Assembly: GCA_905221605.1 (NCBI GenBank)
Contig: CAJNDS010002274.1
Coordinates: forward strand, 124,001 to 188,000
Length of the DNA stretch: 64,000 nt
Reading direction: 5' to 3'
From: Symbiodinium natans
Taxonomy: Eukaryota; Sar; Dinophyceae; Suessiales; Symbiodiniaceae
Shown: positions 41,448 to 50,028 of the stretch, in pieces
Layout of the letters: every line of letters starts with the position of its first letter
Numbering within the stretch: the stretch's first letter is position 1
The notes under the pieces: generated by a model
Told to the model about the DNA's origin: nothing
Database searches by the model: none
The model's input: only the letters and a program-made list of their open reading frames with translations
Program-made: the position numbers and the translations under genes

Positions 41448-44400
41448 ATGGCATCCCTTGCACGCCAGCAAGCGCAAGTGCGCGCAGCCATCGCCGCGGG
41501 CGCCCGCCCGCGCACCACCGTGGCTGGAGCCACCGTGCTCCCTGTTGCACGCGGCGCAAATGGCGCGGGTTTCGTCTACCTCGCTCAACCGGACGGCACA
41601 ACGACGCCGCTCGGGAGCTTCTACTACCGGGAAACCGGCTCACGCCCGCCCACCAAGTGGCTGGACCTCGACCAGCCGCTGATCCGAGAAGGCCCCAACG
41701 ACTACGTGCTCCTGCGGAACGGGCTCAAGCGGCTCGTAAGGACCTTGCAGCCGAACGGCAAATTTCACTTGACCGGGCTGGGGAAGGCATTCTTCCAGGA
41801 CAAGTTTACAGAATATCTGGCCCACGTGCCGGTGATCATCCGCGGCACGCGAAGAAGGGGCAGGAACGCTGGCCTGGCCTACGAAAGACCGGACATGCTG
41901 CCAGTTACCACACTGGGGCTCCGACAGACGCGGCTGAACGACTCCTTGTCGCAGCAAGAGATCCTGGCCCGCATCAAGCAAGACGTCTTTTCCCAAGGAC
42001 TGGCTGGGCCACCCTTCCACGATGGCCAAGGCAACAGAATTATCATGGAGATGAGCGAGGAAGTCTACTACTTGGACAATTCTCGAGACTGGGTCATCTC
42101 CTCTCAATCCACGCAGTACATCAACGACGAGGTCCGGGTGGATACCCTGCTGAACCAGCGCCTCGCAAGGGTCCGCGACATCTCCTTCCAGCTCTTTGCG
42201 AGCCACGAAATTCTGGACGAGGCCTTTGAGCCCTACATGGACGACCTCTGCGTTCCAAGGCAGCTGTCCATCCTGCTGAAGCTGCCGCTGGAAGAGGTTT
42301 GCAGCGACTTCGACGCGATCGTCGATGGCACGGCCTGGCGCACACAGGGCATCAGCCCGGCAGAGATACGGGAGTTCTGCGAATGGCACAATGCTCCAGT
42401 CTTCCTCTTGGACCCGGACGGCCACGTGCTGGACAAATTCGAGCCTGCCGTGAAGGAAGCTCGAGCCCTGGCCTACGTGGCCTTCAACGGGCACGCATAC
42501 TTCTACAAGTCTGCCAAGGTCATCACGGGCGGCGGCCTGGACGAAACGGCGATGTACAGACACGAGCGGCGGGAAACACAGCAGCTCCCACCGATAGGCG
42601 AGTGGAAAGAATGGCACCCCGGCCAAGAGCCCGAGAGCGGCATCTTTTGGACGACGACCCATCTGACGACGATCCGCTCCCAGCTCCTCGCAGCCGGACA
42701 CAGCCCGCGAGTCATGCTCAGATCTAGCGTGGAGTACTCGGCCCTGAAACTTCGCATCAAGAAGGGCCAGCCCTGCATCATCCGAGGGCTGCCGGAAGAA
42801 GCTGAAGTGCTAGAACAATGGCTTCAGAAGCTGCCACTGAACGCACCTTACCGCGGGCAGCGCATGGCAAGTCTTGCACACGAGGTGCTCATGCAATTGA
42901 TTAAGGCGGAGCGCAAGCAGCCGGACTCAGAAGCGAGGAAAGCAGTACTGGAGCAGCAGAACTCGCTGTGCAACTTGTGCGGGGCTGAGATCCAGCTGGG
43001 GACCTGCGAGCTCGACCACATAGTGCCAGTGCACCAAGCATTCAGCGACGACGAACAAGTTCTGCAAGCACTGTGCCTGGAGTGCCACAGGAACAAGACA
43101 CTGCTGCAAACCATCCAGCCCACGAGCTTGGAATCGCGCTTCAACCCTCGAGCCTGCGAGGCCTATCTATGGAGCCCAAAGCTGCCTCCATTGGTGTTTG
43201 AGGTTCATGCCCCTCGCAAAGGCGTGCCTTGCCTCGGCATCGACGTCGTGCGCTGCCGCAAGAACGGCCTGGCGAACGCCCGCTTCCCGCTGCCCATCTT
43301 CTGCTGCCTGGATGACGTTAAAGCCGCGCAACCGGGGCACCTAGCCGACCTGACCTACGTAAGACTGTGCATAGACCGCCGCGCGACGCCGTACTCGCAA
43401 TTGCCCTACGTGGGCGAAGGCTGGTACGCCAAACCTATCACCGCGTTCATGCTTGATACGGGCATGGCTACGTGGGACGACTTCAAGTACTCATTAGACG
43501 CGACTGCACACGTGACAGCCGAGTGCTTCCGCAAGGCGCTGGACACCATGGAGCAGGCATGGCCTGACGGCGAAGAGCACTACGCGAAGCTTTCCATAAA
43601 TGCGTTGATTGGCCTGTGGGCTCGCAACATGGATGCGGTGTACACTGTGCGGACCAGCCAAAACGAGCTCGACGGCTATGGGTGCCAGGAGCGGCGCGTC
43701 TTCAGCATCTTTGCATCTGATCTGCAAACGGTCGAGGAGAGGACTGAGGCGGTCGAAAAGCAAATAGCCGCAGCCGAGCAGAAGATCGATGCAAAGATCG
43801 AGGCGGAGAAGATCGAGGCAGGCGAACCCCAACCCCCCACAGCCGAGCCGACTGAAGCGGAGAAGATGGCCGAAAGGCAAAGAGTTGAGAAGAAGCTTGA
43901 GGCGGCCAAAAGGCAGATGGCCGAGCAGCCGCTTGCAGAATACTGGGACTTCGTGTTTATCCGCAATCTGATGAGCAACGCCAGCCACAGGCCGCTGCAC
44001 GACTTTGTGCTGGCGGCCGAGTACGTGGCCGTCGCAAGGATCAAGCATCAGCTGCGGGCCGCCCTGCCCTCCTACATCAAATGCGTCAAGACTGATTGCG
44101 TGGTGGTCCAGCAGCTGCCAAAGAAACACCTGCATCTGCTGCAAGAGCTCCAGGACCTCAAACATCCCGACGGCAGTCAAGTCTACCGAGTCGAGGAGGT
44201 CAAGCCGCTGCGAGGACACTACAGAGAGCCACAGCTTCCAGAGCACACCATGCCTCCCGAGCTTGAATGGACGGACATCCCCGATCCCTTGACGCACTGT
44301 TTGGCAGGCGGCTCCCTGCTCCTTACCGGGTTGCCAGGCACTGGCAAAACCCACCTGGCTAGGCACATTGTAGCAGCCTTACGGGAACAAGGCCAAGCGG

Positions 44401-45314
44401 TGCACATTGTGGCCAAGACGCACTGCGCCGTGCAGAACATCGGCCAGGGGGCCCGTACGGCCGACCACTGGCTCCGAAGGTTCGTGCGCCATGGGAACAT
44501 TCGCCTCATTGATTGGCTGGTGGTCGAAGAAATCACGCAGCTGGACACCGCGCTCTGGAACGACATCGCCTGCTTGGCCCTGAACACCCGCGTCCGCTTC
44601 CTGCTGCTGGGCGACTTTCGCCAACTGCCTGCAGTGCTAGACAGCTTTGCCGGCACGGAGGTTCTGCGTGAGCTCCGGCAAGCGCAGCTGATCAATATGC
44701 TGGCACGGGGTTACCGGCACGAGCTGGTTGAGAACAGGCGCAGCGACCAAGGCATCTTCAATTTCTTGCGCTGGCTGCGCATTGACGAGCCGGGCGAGGT
44801 GTCGCTCAAGTGCGCGCTCCAGCGGGCTTGGGCACAGTTCCCGGAGAGGCACGACGTTGTGCCAGACACTGCCCTGGCAATAAGTCACCGGCATCGCATT
44901 CGATTGAATGAATGGGTGAATCAAGTCAAAGCCCCTGACGGAGCCACGCACTTCAAATACTCCCCCACCGACAGCGCCAAGAATTTGACCAATAAGCCAC
45001 AGTCCATGTGGATCTGGCCGGGCATCCGACTGGTGGGGGCAGGCGGCAAGATCTGCAAAGGCACCTTTGTCACGGTGAAAACGTGCCGCGACGCCGCCGT
45101 GGAGCTAGAGGATGGGACGGAGCTCGCGAGCGACGACCTCTTCAAGTACACGCGCCTGCCACACGCCCTCACATATGCAGGATGCCAGGGCCTCACCCTT
45201 GCCGGGCACGTGGTGCTCTGCGACACTTACAGCAAGCACTTCACACTCAGGCACCTCCATATGGGGAGCTCCAGAGCCACCCGCTCGGACCTCTTGTCTG
45301 TGCGAGAGTGGTAA
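41448..45314 (+). CDS. PLV family-B-like DNA polymerase fused to an HNH module and SF1 helicase
   Basis: 1,288 residues from ATG 41448 (MASLARQQ); a TTG start upstream is not needed. The N-terminal ~500 residues include GISPAEIREFCEWHNAPVFL and LAYVAFNGHAYFYK, typical of the upstream region of viral/algal polymerases of this type. An HNH-like zinc module (CNLC, LDHIVPVHQ, CLECH; residues about 507-552) precedes the palm. Candidate polymerase motifs: A, GIDVVRCRKNGL (~596); B, KLSINALIG (~714); C, VKTDC (~880), where the usual DTD is KTD. A charged coiled coil (~760-830) separates B and C. C-terminal SF1 helicase: GLPGTGKTH (~960), VVEEIT (~1025), GDFRQLPA (~1054), then a RecD/Pif1-like end (HALTYAGCQGLTL). 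It would replicate the viral genome. Alternative: a TV-Pol-type enzyme. Confidence 0.8.
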   Translation: MASLARQQAQVRAAIAAGARPRTTVAGATVLPVARGANGAGFVYLAQPDGTTTPLGSFYYRETGSRPPTKWLDLDQPLIREGPNDYVLLRNGLKRLVRTLQPNGKFHLTGLGKAFFQDKFTEYLAHVPVIIRGTRRRGRNAGLAYERPDMLPVTTLGLRQTRLNDSLSQQEILARIKQDVFSQGLAGPPFHDGQGNRIIMEMSEEVYYLDNSRDWVISSQSTQYINDEVRVDTLLNQRLARVRDISFQLFASHEILDEAFEPYMDDLCVPRQLSILLKLPLEEVCSDFDAIVDGTAWRTQGISPAEIREFCEWHNAPVFLLDPDGHVLDKFEPAVKEARALAYVAFNGHAYFYKSAKVITGGGLDETAMYRHERRETQQLPPIGEWKEWHPGQEPESGIFWTTTHLTTIRSQLLAAGHSPRVMLRSSVEYSALKLRIKKGQPCIIRGLPEEAEVLEQWLQKLPLNAPYRGQRMASLAHEVLMQLIKAERKQPDSEARKAVLEQQNSLCNLCGAEIQLGTCELDHIVPVHQAFSDDEQVLQALCLECHRNKTLLQTIQPTSLESRFNPRACEAYLWSPKLPPLVFEVHAPRKGVPCLGIDVVRCRKNGLANARFPLPIFCCLDDVKAAQPGHLADLTYVRLCIDRRATPYSQLPYVGEGWYAKPITAFMLDTGMATWDDFKYSLDATAHVTAECFRKALDTMEQAWPDGEEHYAKLSINALIGLWARNMDAVYTVRTSQNELDGYGCQERRVFSIFASDLQTVEERTEAVEKQIAAAEQKIDAKIEAEKIEAGEPQPPTAEPTEAEKMAERQRVEKKLEAAKRQMAEQPLAEYWDFVFIRNLMSNASHRPLHDFVLAAEYVAVARIKHQLRAALPSYIKCVKTDCVVVQQLPKKHLHLLQELQDLKHPDGSQVYRVEEVKPLRGHYREPQLPEHTMPPELEWTDIPDPLTHCLAGGSLLLTGLPGTGKTHLARHIVAALREQGQAVHIVAKTHCAVQNIGQGARTADHWLRRFVRHGNIRLIDWLVVEEITQLDTALWNDIACLALNTRVRFLLLGDFRQLPAVLDSFAGTEVLRELRQAQLINMLARGYRHELVENRRSDQGIFNFLRWLRIDEPGEVSLKCALQRAWAQFPERHDVVPDTALAISHRHRIRLNEWVNQVKAPDGATHFKYSPTDSAKNLTNKPQSMWIWPGIRLVGAGGKICKGTFVTVKTCRDAAVELEDGTELASDDLFKYTRLPHALTYAGCQGLTLAGHVVLCDTYSKHFTLRHLHMGSSRATRSDLLSVREW

Positions 45315-45322
45315 AATAGGAC

Positions 45323-45478
45323 ATGATCTCATCCCACCAGGAACGCCTGGACCCGCCGCCGCCCATGACGTTCGCCGAGTGCGTCCTGTGCAACCTGGAG
45401 CTGGCCTGCCTGCTGGCGGGGCTCGTCGGCTTTATCTGGTACGTTTGCGATCCCATCAAAGAGCATGAGGCTCCTTGA
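45323..45478 (+). CDS. PLV small single-pass membrane protein
   Basis: A 51-codon frame beginning nine bases after the polymerase stop (ATG at 45323) and overlapping the methyltransferase start (45465) by 14 nt. The N-terminal half is Pro-rich; then one hydrophobic helix (LACLLAGLVGFIWYV) and a short charged tail ending in EHEAP. Compact placement and overlap support a real viral gene. Small membrane proteins are common virion components in this virus group; the role is inferred. Confidence 0.5.
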   Translation: MISSHQERLDPPPPMTFAECVLCNLELACLLAGLVGFIWYVCDPIKEHEAP

Positions 45479-46004
45479 GCTCTTCTCGGGCACCGGCTCG
45501 ATCGGCCGGGCGTTCAGGGACAGGGGCTGGGAAGTGGTTTCCGTCGACCTGGAACCCAGGTTCGAACCCACCATCTGCTGCGACGTGATGGAGCTCGATG
45601 AGGCCTCTTTGGGGCACTTTGACATGGTGTGGGCCAGCCCGGTGTGCACCGAGTACTCCCAGGCGCTGCGAAAGCGCCCGCGGGATCTGGAGAAAGGAGA
45701 TCGGCTGGTGCTGCGCGCGCTGGAGATCATCGGCAGGCTGAGGCCCCGCTGGTGGGCCATGGAGAACCCACGCACGGGGCTGCTCAAGAGCCGGCCCTTC
45801 GTGCAGGGACTGCCTTACAGCGACGTGTGCTACTGCAAATATGGGTACAGATACCGCAAGGCCACCAGGATCTGGCACAACCTAGCGCTGCGAAGCCTTC
45901 GAGGGCACCCGCCACCCCGAAGCCGCACAGCGGGGGACGACCGCCGGGCGCCGCGGCAAGCAGACCCAGGAGCAGCTGTACAGCATCCCGCCTCGACTCT
46001 GTGA
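45465..46004 (+). CDS. PLV short C5 DNA-methyltransferase-like protein
   Basis: 179 residues from ATG 45465. The N-terminus is a clear SAM-binding motif I (LLELFSGTGSIGRAFRDRGW), followed by VSVDLEP and a catalytic-loop candidate WASPVCTEYS, where the usual Pro-Cys pair reads Pro-Val-Cys. WWAMENPRTGLLKSRPF matches the ENP motif region, and YCKYGYRYRKATRIWHN resembles the end of short viral C5 methylases. The protein is much shorter than cellular enzymes and lacks an obvious target-recognition domain. It may methylate viral DNA or be a minimal relative with another substrate. Confidence 0.65.
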   Translation: MRLLELFSGTGSIGRAFRDRGWEVVSVDLEPRFEPTICCDVMELDEASLGHFDMVWASPVCTEYSQALRKRPRDLEKGDRLVLRALEIIGRLRPRWWAMENPRTGLLKSRPFVQGLPYSDVCYCKYGYRYRKATRIWHNLALRSLRGHPPPRSRTAGDDRRAPRQADPGAAVQHPASTL

Positions 46005-46043
46005 CGAGCTGGCCGCGGCTGCCAGCGGCTGAATGTGTAAAGA

Positions 46044-46868
46044 ATGGGCAGGATCAAGCTCTTTCCAACGCCCGAGTTTACGTGCAAGCAGCCCAGGGAC
46101 CCTGTTGTCCCGAAACTTCCCATGTCAGGCATACTGCTGGGACCGAGCAAATCTGGCAAGACCGTTGCCTTGATTTCGCTGATTCTGGAGCAGTACAGAG
46201 GTTGCTTCGAGCGAATCTACGTGTTCAGTCCGAGCATCAACGTGGACGACGGCTGGAGGCCCGTGAAGAGGTACATCGAGCAGGACATGAAGGTGAACAC
46301 GGACCGCGAGCAGGTGTACTTCGAGGAGTGGGACGAGGCGGCGCTGCGAAGGATCATCGCCCAGCAGCGAAAGATCACGCAGACCAGCAAACAACTGGGC
46401 ATGAAGAAGCTGTACCAAATTTTGGTGGTGATAGACGACCACGCGGACAATCCGCACCTGCACAAGCGCACGGGGGACGGAGCGCTGGACACCCTGTTCA
46501 TGCGCGGGCGGCATTTCCAGATCAGCACGATAGTGAGCACGCAGAAGCTGCGGCTCATCAGCAACGCCGTGCGCGTCAACGCCCAGTTTTTGTGCGTGTG
46601 GCGCTTGCGGAACCAGCTGGAGCTGGACAGCCTGCTGGAGGAGCTCACGGCGCTGGTGCCGAAGCCAAGGCTGCAGGCGATGTATGAGGAGGCCGTGCGC
46701 GAGCCCTTCAGCTTCCTGTACATCTACCTGCTGAACCCGCGGGACGAGATGTTCCACATCAGGTTCGAGCGCAGGTTTCAAATCGAGGATGGGCCAGCTG
46801 CTCTCGACGATAGCGAGCAAGCTGCTGGGCAGCAGCACCTTCTGCCAGAGCGAGTGTCGCAACGTTAA
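46044..46868 (+). CDS. PLV genome-packaging ATPase (A32/FtsK-HerA type)
   Basis: 274 residues from ATG 46044. Walker A is GILLGPSKSGKTVALISLI (residues about 29-47); Walker B is YQILVVIDDHAD; a sensor-like segment follows (RHFQISTIVSTQKLRLI). This is the typical size and motif order of the packaging ATPases of PLVs, virophages and NCLDVs, which pump DNA into the capsid. The last ~80 nt overlap the minor capsid gene in another frame, so the extreme C-terminus (Gln/Ala-rich) may be unconserved. Confidence 0.88.
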   Translation: MGRIKLFPTPEFTCKQPRDPVVPKLPMSGILLGPSKSGKTVALISLILEQYRGCFERIYVFSPSINVDDGWRPVKRYIEQDMKVNTDREQVYFEEWDEAALRRIIAQQRKITQTSKQLGMKKLYQILVVIDDHADNPHLHKRTGDGALDTLFMRGRHFQISTIVSTQKLRLISNAVRVNAQFLCVWRLRNQLELDSLLEELTALVPKPRLQAMYEEAVREPFSFLYIYLLNPRDEMFHIRFERRFQIEDGPAALDDSEQAAGQQHLLPERVSQR

Positions 46869-47760
46869 CTGCTGCACTTCCGCGGCGGCGGCGCGCGTGT
46901 ACGACCCAAGCCGGCCGCCCTGGATGCAGCAGCCCACGGGCTTCGTGCCGCAGGTGTCCTCGGGCTCCGCGGCCGGTCCTTCCACCAACATGTTCGGCAG
47001 GAGGAAAAGACAGATGGTGTCCATATACGTGGACAGCCGGAAGCGCGTGGCGGGCACGGATGCTGACTTTGAGTTCGACATCGGGGAGACGGTGCACCTG
47101 CAAGGGTCCGCGCGCCTGGGCGTCTTCAAGATTAGGGTTGCGGACACCTTTTTGTCCACGGACCGCGGGACGTACCTGTACTGGCGCGACGCGGCCCTCA
47201 ACACCCTCAACTGGGCGCAGCTGCCCGTGGGAGCCTACACGGGCGTCCGCCTCGCGGCCTGGATCAGCAGCAACTTCGCCACGGCCGTCTACGGGGAGGC
47301 CACCAACGAGATCGCGGTGGCGTGGGACGGCAACAGGACCATCCTGAACGACCAGGAATTGCGCACCCTCTTCCCCGGCACAGGCAGCTACCCGCCGGGA
47401 GCGACCCCGAGCCGGCCCATGAGCATCAATCACCTGCTGGGGCCCAGCTTCATCGAGGGCAGCAACCAGATCTTCAGCTTCGTTGTCATGGCGCCCTACA
47501 ACGAGCTTTATCTGAGATGCAGCAGCCTGGCCAACGCGGCCGACAGCGTGGGGCCGCTGGGGCACGACATCATCGCGAAGATCATCTGCAGCCAGGGCGT
47601 GGGGTTCATCATGCAGTCCAGCACGGACGACAACCACCTCGTGAACCTACGAGGGCCCATCACGCTGCGGTACCTGCGCTTCAAGCTGACGGACCTGGAC
47701 GGCAACGTGGTCAACCTGCGGGGGACCAGCATCAGCTTCTGCATCTATCTGGACGGGTGA
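46789..47760 (+). CDS. PLV minor capsid (penton-like) protein
   Basis: 323 residues from ATG 46789. After a variable N-terminus, residues about 75 onward have VSIYVDSRKRVAGTDADFEF, the characteristic start of the jelly-roll domain of Polinton/PLV penton proteins (D-S-R, then F-x-F). The end LRFKLTDLDGNVVNLRG, then SFCIYLDG, is also typical. The N-terminus MGQLLST fits an N-myristoylation signal, unusual for a soluble vertex protein. It overlaps the ATPase gene by 80 nt and precedes the other virion genes. Confidence 0.75.
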   Translation: MGQLLSTIASKLLGSSTFCQSECRNVNCCTSAAAARVYDPSRPPWMQQPTGFVPQVSSGSAAGPSTNMFGRRKRQMVSIYVDSRKRVAGTDADFEFDIGETVHLQGSARLGVFKIRVADTFLSTDRGTYLYWRDAALNTLNWAQLPVGAYTGVRLAAWISSNFATAVYGEATNEIAVAWDGNRTILNDQELRTLFPGTGSYPPGATPSRPMSINHLLGPSFIEGSNQIFSFVVMAPYNELYLRCSSLANAADSVGPLGHDIIAKIICSQGVGFIMQSSTDDNHLVNLRGPITLRYLRFKLTDLDGNVVNLRGTSISFCIYLDG

Positions 47761-47836
47761 CCTGGACGGGTGACCTGGACGGGCGACTTGGTCGGACCAA
47801 CGCGGGTGATTAAATGGAGTGTGAAAAGAAATCATC
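47761..47836 (+). repeat. Short GACCTGGACGGGT triplication
   Basis: Directly after the minor capsid stop, a 12-13-bp unit (CCTGGACGGGTGA) is repeated about three times, including copies of its in-frame stop. Probably a small slippage product in the spacer. Confidence 0.6.
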
Positions 47837-48217
47837 ATGCCCGAGGAGGAAGAGCAAAAGCCTGCTGCAGAGGCTGTACCTCCAGCTCCAGCGGCGCCTG
47901 TGGCCGAGCCCGAGCCCCCAGCAGCAACAGCAGGAGAACCCGTGGCGAAGGCTGCTGAGCCGGAAGCGGCGCCCAAAGCAGCGGCCAAGCGGAGAGGAAG
48001 GCCGCCCGGCAGCAAGAACAAGCCCAAGCCGCCTCCCACCGTCGACGTCTCCGAGGCGCCTGCTGCTGTTCCTGCCGCCCCTCAAGTAGCGCCAGAGCCC
48101 GAAACGGTCCCCGAGCCGGAGCCGGAGCCCACGCCGGCCCAAACGCGGGTGATGAGGCAGCTCTCGCGGGTGGACCGCTTCGAGGAGCTGCTGACGCGAA
48201 ACACGATGGAGCTGTAA
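47837..48217 (+). CDS. PLV Pro/Ala/Glu-rich protein with an AT-hook-like motif
   Basis: 126 residues from ATG 47837. Mostly low-complexity Pro-Ala-Glu, with one basic motif RRGRPPGSKNK at about residues 52-62 that matches an AT-hook (core GRP). The C-terminus is a short ordered segment (TRVMRQLSRVDRFEELLTRN). It may bind DNA or condense the genome in the virion; this is inference from the motif only. Confidence 0.6.
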   Translation: MPEEEEQKPAAEAVPPAPAAPVAEPEPPAATAGEPVAKAAEPEAAPKAAAKRRGRPPGSKNKPKPPPTVDVSEAPAAVPAAPQVAPEPETVPEPEPEPTPAQTRVMRQLSRVDRFEELLTRNTMEL

Positions 48218-48236
48218 CAAAGGAGAAACGGACACG

Positions 48237-48644
48237 ATGATGACAATCGAGCCCCGCAACGAGGCGCTGATGCTGCGCCAGTTCTGGAAGAGGTACCCCT
48301 CGTACAACCTGAACGCCCTCATGCGGAAGCGCTACGAGGAGCTGATGGACGCGAGGGCCTTCAACGAGTGGCTGCAGAACCGACAGCTGAAGCAAGATGG
48401 CGAGGAGTACGCGGACGCCATGGGGAGGCTGACGGAGACGGTGAACCGCAGAGTGCCACAGCTGCGCTGGGCCGGGGCGGAACGCAGGCAGGTCCTCAGG
48501 GCGGGCGACCAGCTTATCAGGAACACACAGGAGTCCGGCGTGGTGCCGGGCTTCGTGCCCCAAGGGGCGGAGCAGCGCAGGGAGCCCCAAAGGACGAGAG
48601 GCAGGAGCGTCGAGGGATCGGGCGTGATGGGCGGCGCGTACTAG
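48237..48644 (+). CDS. PLV putative small virion protein
   Basis: 135 residues from ATG 48237 (MMTIEPRNEALM). Helical, charged, with LRQFWKRYPSYNLNALMRKR and a basic C-terminal tail (RREPQRTRGRSVEG) ending GVMGGAY. No family recognised. Its position between the penton-like and capsid genes, with spacers under 20 nt, argues for a structural or assembly role. Confidence 0.6.
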   Translation: MMTIEPRNEALMLRQFWKRYPSYNLNALMRKRYEELMDARAFNEWLQNRQLKQDGEEYADAMGRLTETVNRRVPQLRWAGAERRQVLRAGDQLIRNTQESGVVPGFVPQGAEQRREPQRTRGRSVEGSGVMGGAY

Positions 48645-48648
48645 GCAA

Positions 48649-49971
48649 ATGGAAGAGCAACGCTGCATGGGCTTCCGCAAGCGCCCCGATTACGCGGAGG
48701 TGCTGCACTACATCAAGGAAGGGGAGCCGCTGGATTTCCCGCTGCCGAACCGCAAGGCCACCATCTACACGTCCAGCCACTTCTACCTGGACGACTTCCC
48801 GCAGTCGACGGAGCCGCTGGTGGAGAACCCGCGCCCGCACACGGACCTGGGCAGCGCGGTGGAAAACTTCTACAGCGCGGACGAGGACGGCTACCGAGGC
48901 AGGCCGTTCCCCCAGATCCGCCGGCCCTCGTTCCTGGGCCCAGGACAGGACACCGACACGGAGGACGAGGCCTTCCGGCGCAACGGCTTCGACGCAGCCC
49001 CGAGGCCGCCTCCGACGGCTTCCAGCAGCGTCTCGGGCAGGCTGGGCGAGGCGGGCCTGCAGGGCGCGGAGACCGTCATCGCGGGCGGCGCTGCCGGCCT
49101 GGCAGCGGCCGCGGACCGCTTCGCGCACCGCAACGCCGTGAGGGCGGCGGACGTTTTGGAGCGCCGCTTTTTACCCCCGCGGGCCGGGCCGAGTCCGCAG
49201 ATAGTGGGCAGGCCCTCGGAAGCGGAGGAGCTCATCGTGAGGGCGGGCCAGCGGGCGCAGGACGTGGAGCGCGCCGCGGCCCAGGACATCGAGCAGTTTG
49301 CCGCGGAGCAGGCGGCCGCGGAGGGCGGGGAGCTCGTGCCCCTGCTGGCGGAGTCCGCGGAGATAGGCACGCAGACGGCGGCCGCTGCAGCGGCAGCAGA
49401 AGGAGGAGGAGGCTTGCTGGGAGGGTTGGCGGCCTTCGGAGGGGTCGCGGCGGAAGGAGCGGGAACGGCAGCGGCCGTGGGCTTCCCCGTTGCGGAAGGC
49501 CTCGGTCTGGCGGCGGGCGTGGCCACGGGCGGCGCGGCGGCCCTGGCGGGAGGCGTGGCCCTGGGCCTGTACGAGGGAGGCAGGTGGCTGTTGGGAGGCA
49601 ACGGCGGGGACGCAGCGCCCGCGAGCTCGGGCAGCGAGTCCGCGGACATAAGGACCATCAACAACATGCAGCAGGGAGCGCCGCAGGAGCGCTTCTCCGT
49701 GCGACAGCCGAGGGTCCGGCAACCCACGGTGGTGAGCATCAGCTCCGACGACGACGCGCCCCTAGCACAGCAGAGGGAGCAGCCGAGGCCGCAGGTGCAG
49801 AGCAGGCCCGCGCCCCCGCTGCGCACGCCGTTCGGCCTCAATCAGGTCGTCTCCAGCAGCGAGTCGGAAAGCTACGGGCCGGTGCGGCGCCGGCAGCCCA
49901 GGGCAGCGGCGGAGCCCTCCTTCAACGAGCTACGGCGGGAGGCCCTGAGCCGGGAGCCCGAGGCGGTCTAG
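48649..49971 (+). CDS. PLV putative minor virion protein with a Gly/Ala membrane-active region
   Basis: 440 residues from ATG 48649, five bases after the previous stop. Residues 1-60 are ordered (FRKRPDYAEVLHYIKEGEPL, HFYLDDFPQ). The middle is Pro- and acid-rich. Around residues 240-320 there is a long Gly/Ala hydrophobic stretch (LLGGLAAFGGVAAEGAGTAA, ATGGAAALAGGVALGLYEGG) like a membrane-inserting helix pair. The C-terminus is disordered and Arg/Gln-rich. Such proteins in related viruses are minor capsid or membrane-penetration components; that is inference. Confidence 0.6.
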   Translation: MEEQRCMGFRKRPDYAEVLHYIKEGEPLDFPLPNRKATIYTSSHFYLDDFPQSTEPLVENPRPHTDLGSAVENFYSADEDGYRGRPFPQIRRPSFLGPGQDTDTEDEAFRRNGFDAAPRPPPTASSSVSGRLGEAGLQGAETVIAGGAAGLAAAADRFAHRNAVRAADVLERRFLPPRAGPSPQIVGRPSEAEELIVRAGQRAQDVERAAAQDIEQFAAEQAAAEGGELVPLLAESAEIGTQTAAAAAAAEGGGGLLGGLAAFGGVAAEGAGTAAAVGFPVAEGLGLAAGVATGGAAALAGGVALGLYEGGRWLLGGNGGDAAPASSGSESADIRTINNMQQGAPQERFSVRQPRVRQPTVVSISSDDDAPLAQQREQPRPQVQSRPAPPLRTPFGLNQVVSSSESESYGPVRRRQPRAAAEPSFNELRREALSREPEAV

Positions 49972-50028
49972 TCGGACGAGCGAAGCGCCGCGCGCGTACA
50001 TACTAGGAAAGCGCACAAGCGAAAGAAG

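Noticed and set aside
43494-44366. 290-codon minus-strand frame antisense to the polymerase-helicase
   Set aside because: Shadow of a GC-rich coding region; no domain, while the plus strand carries clear motifs.
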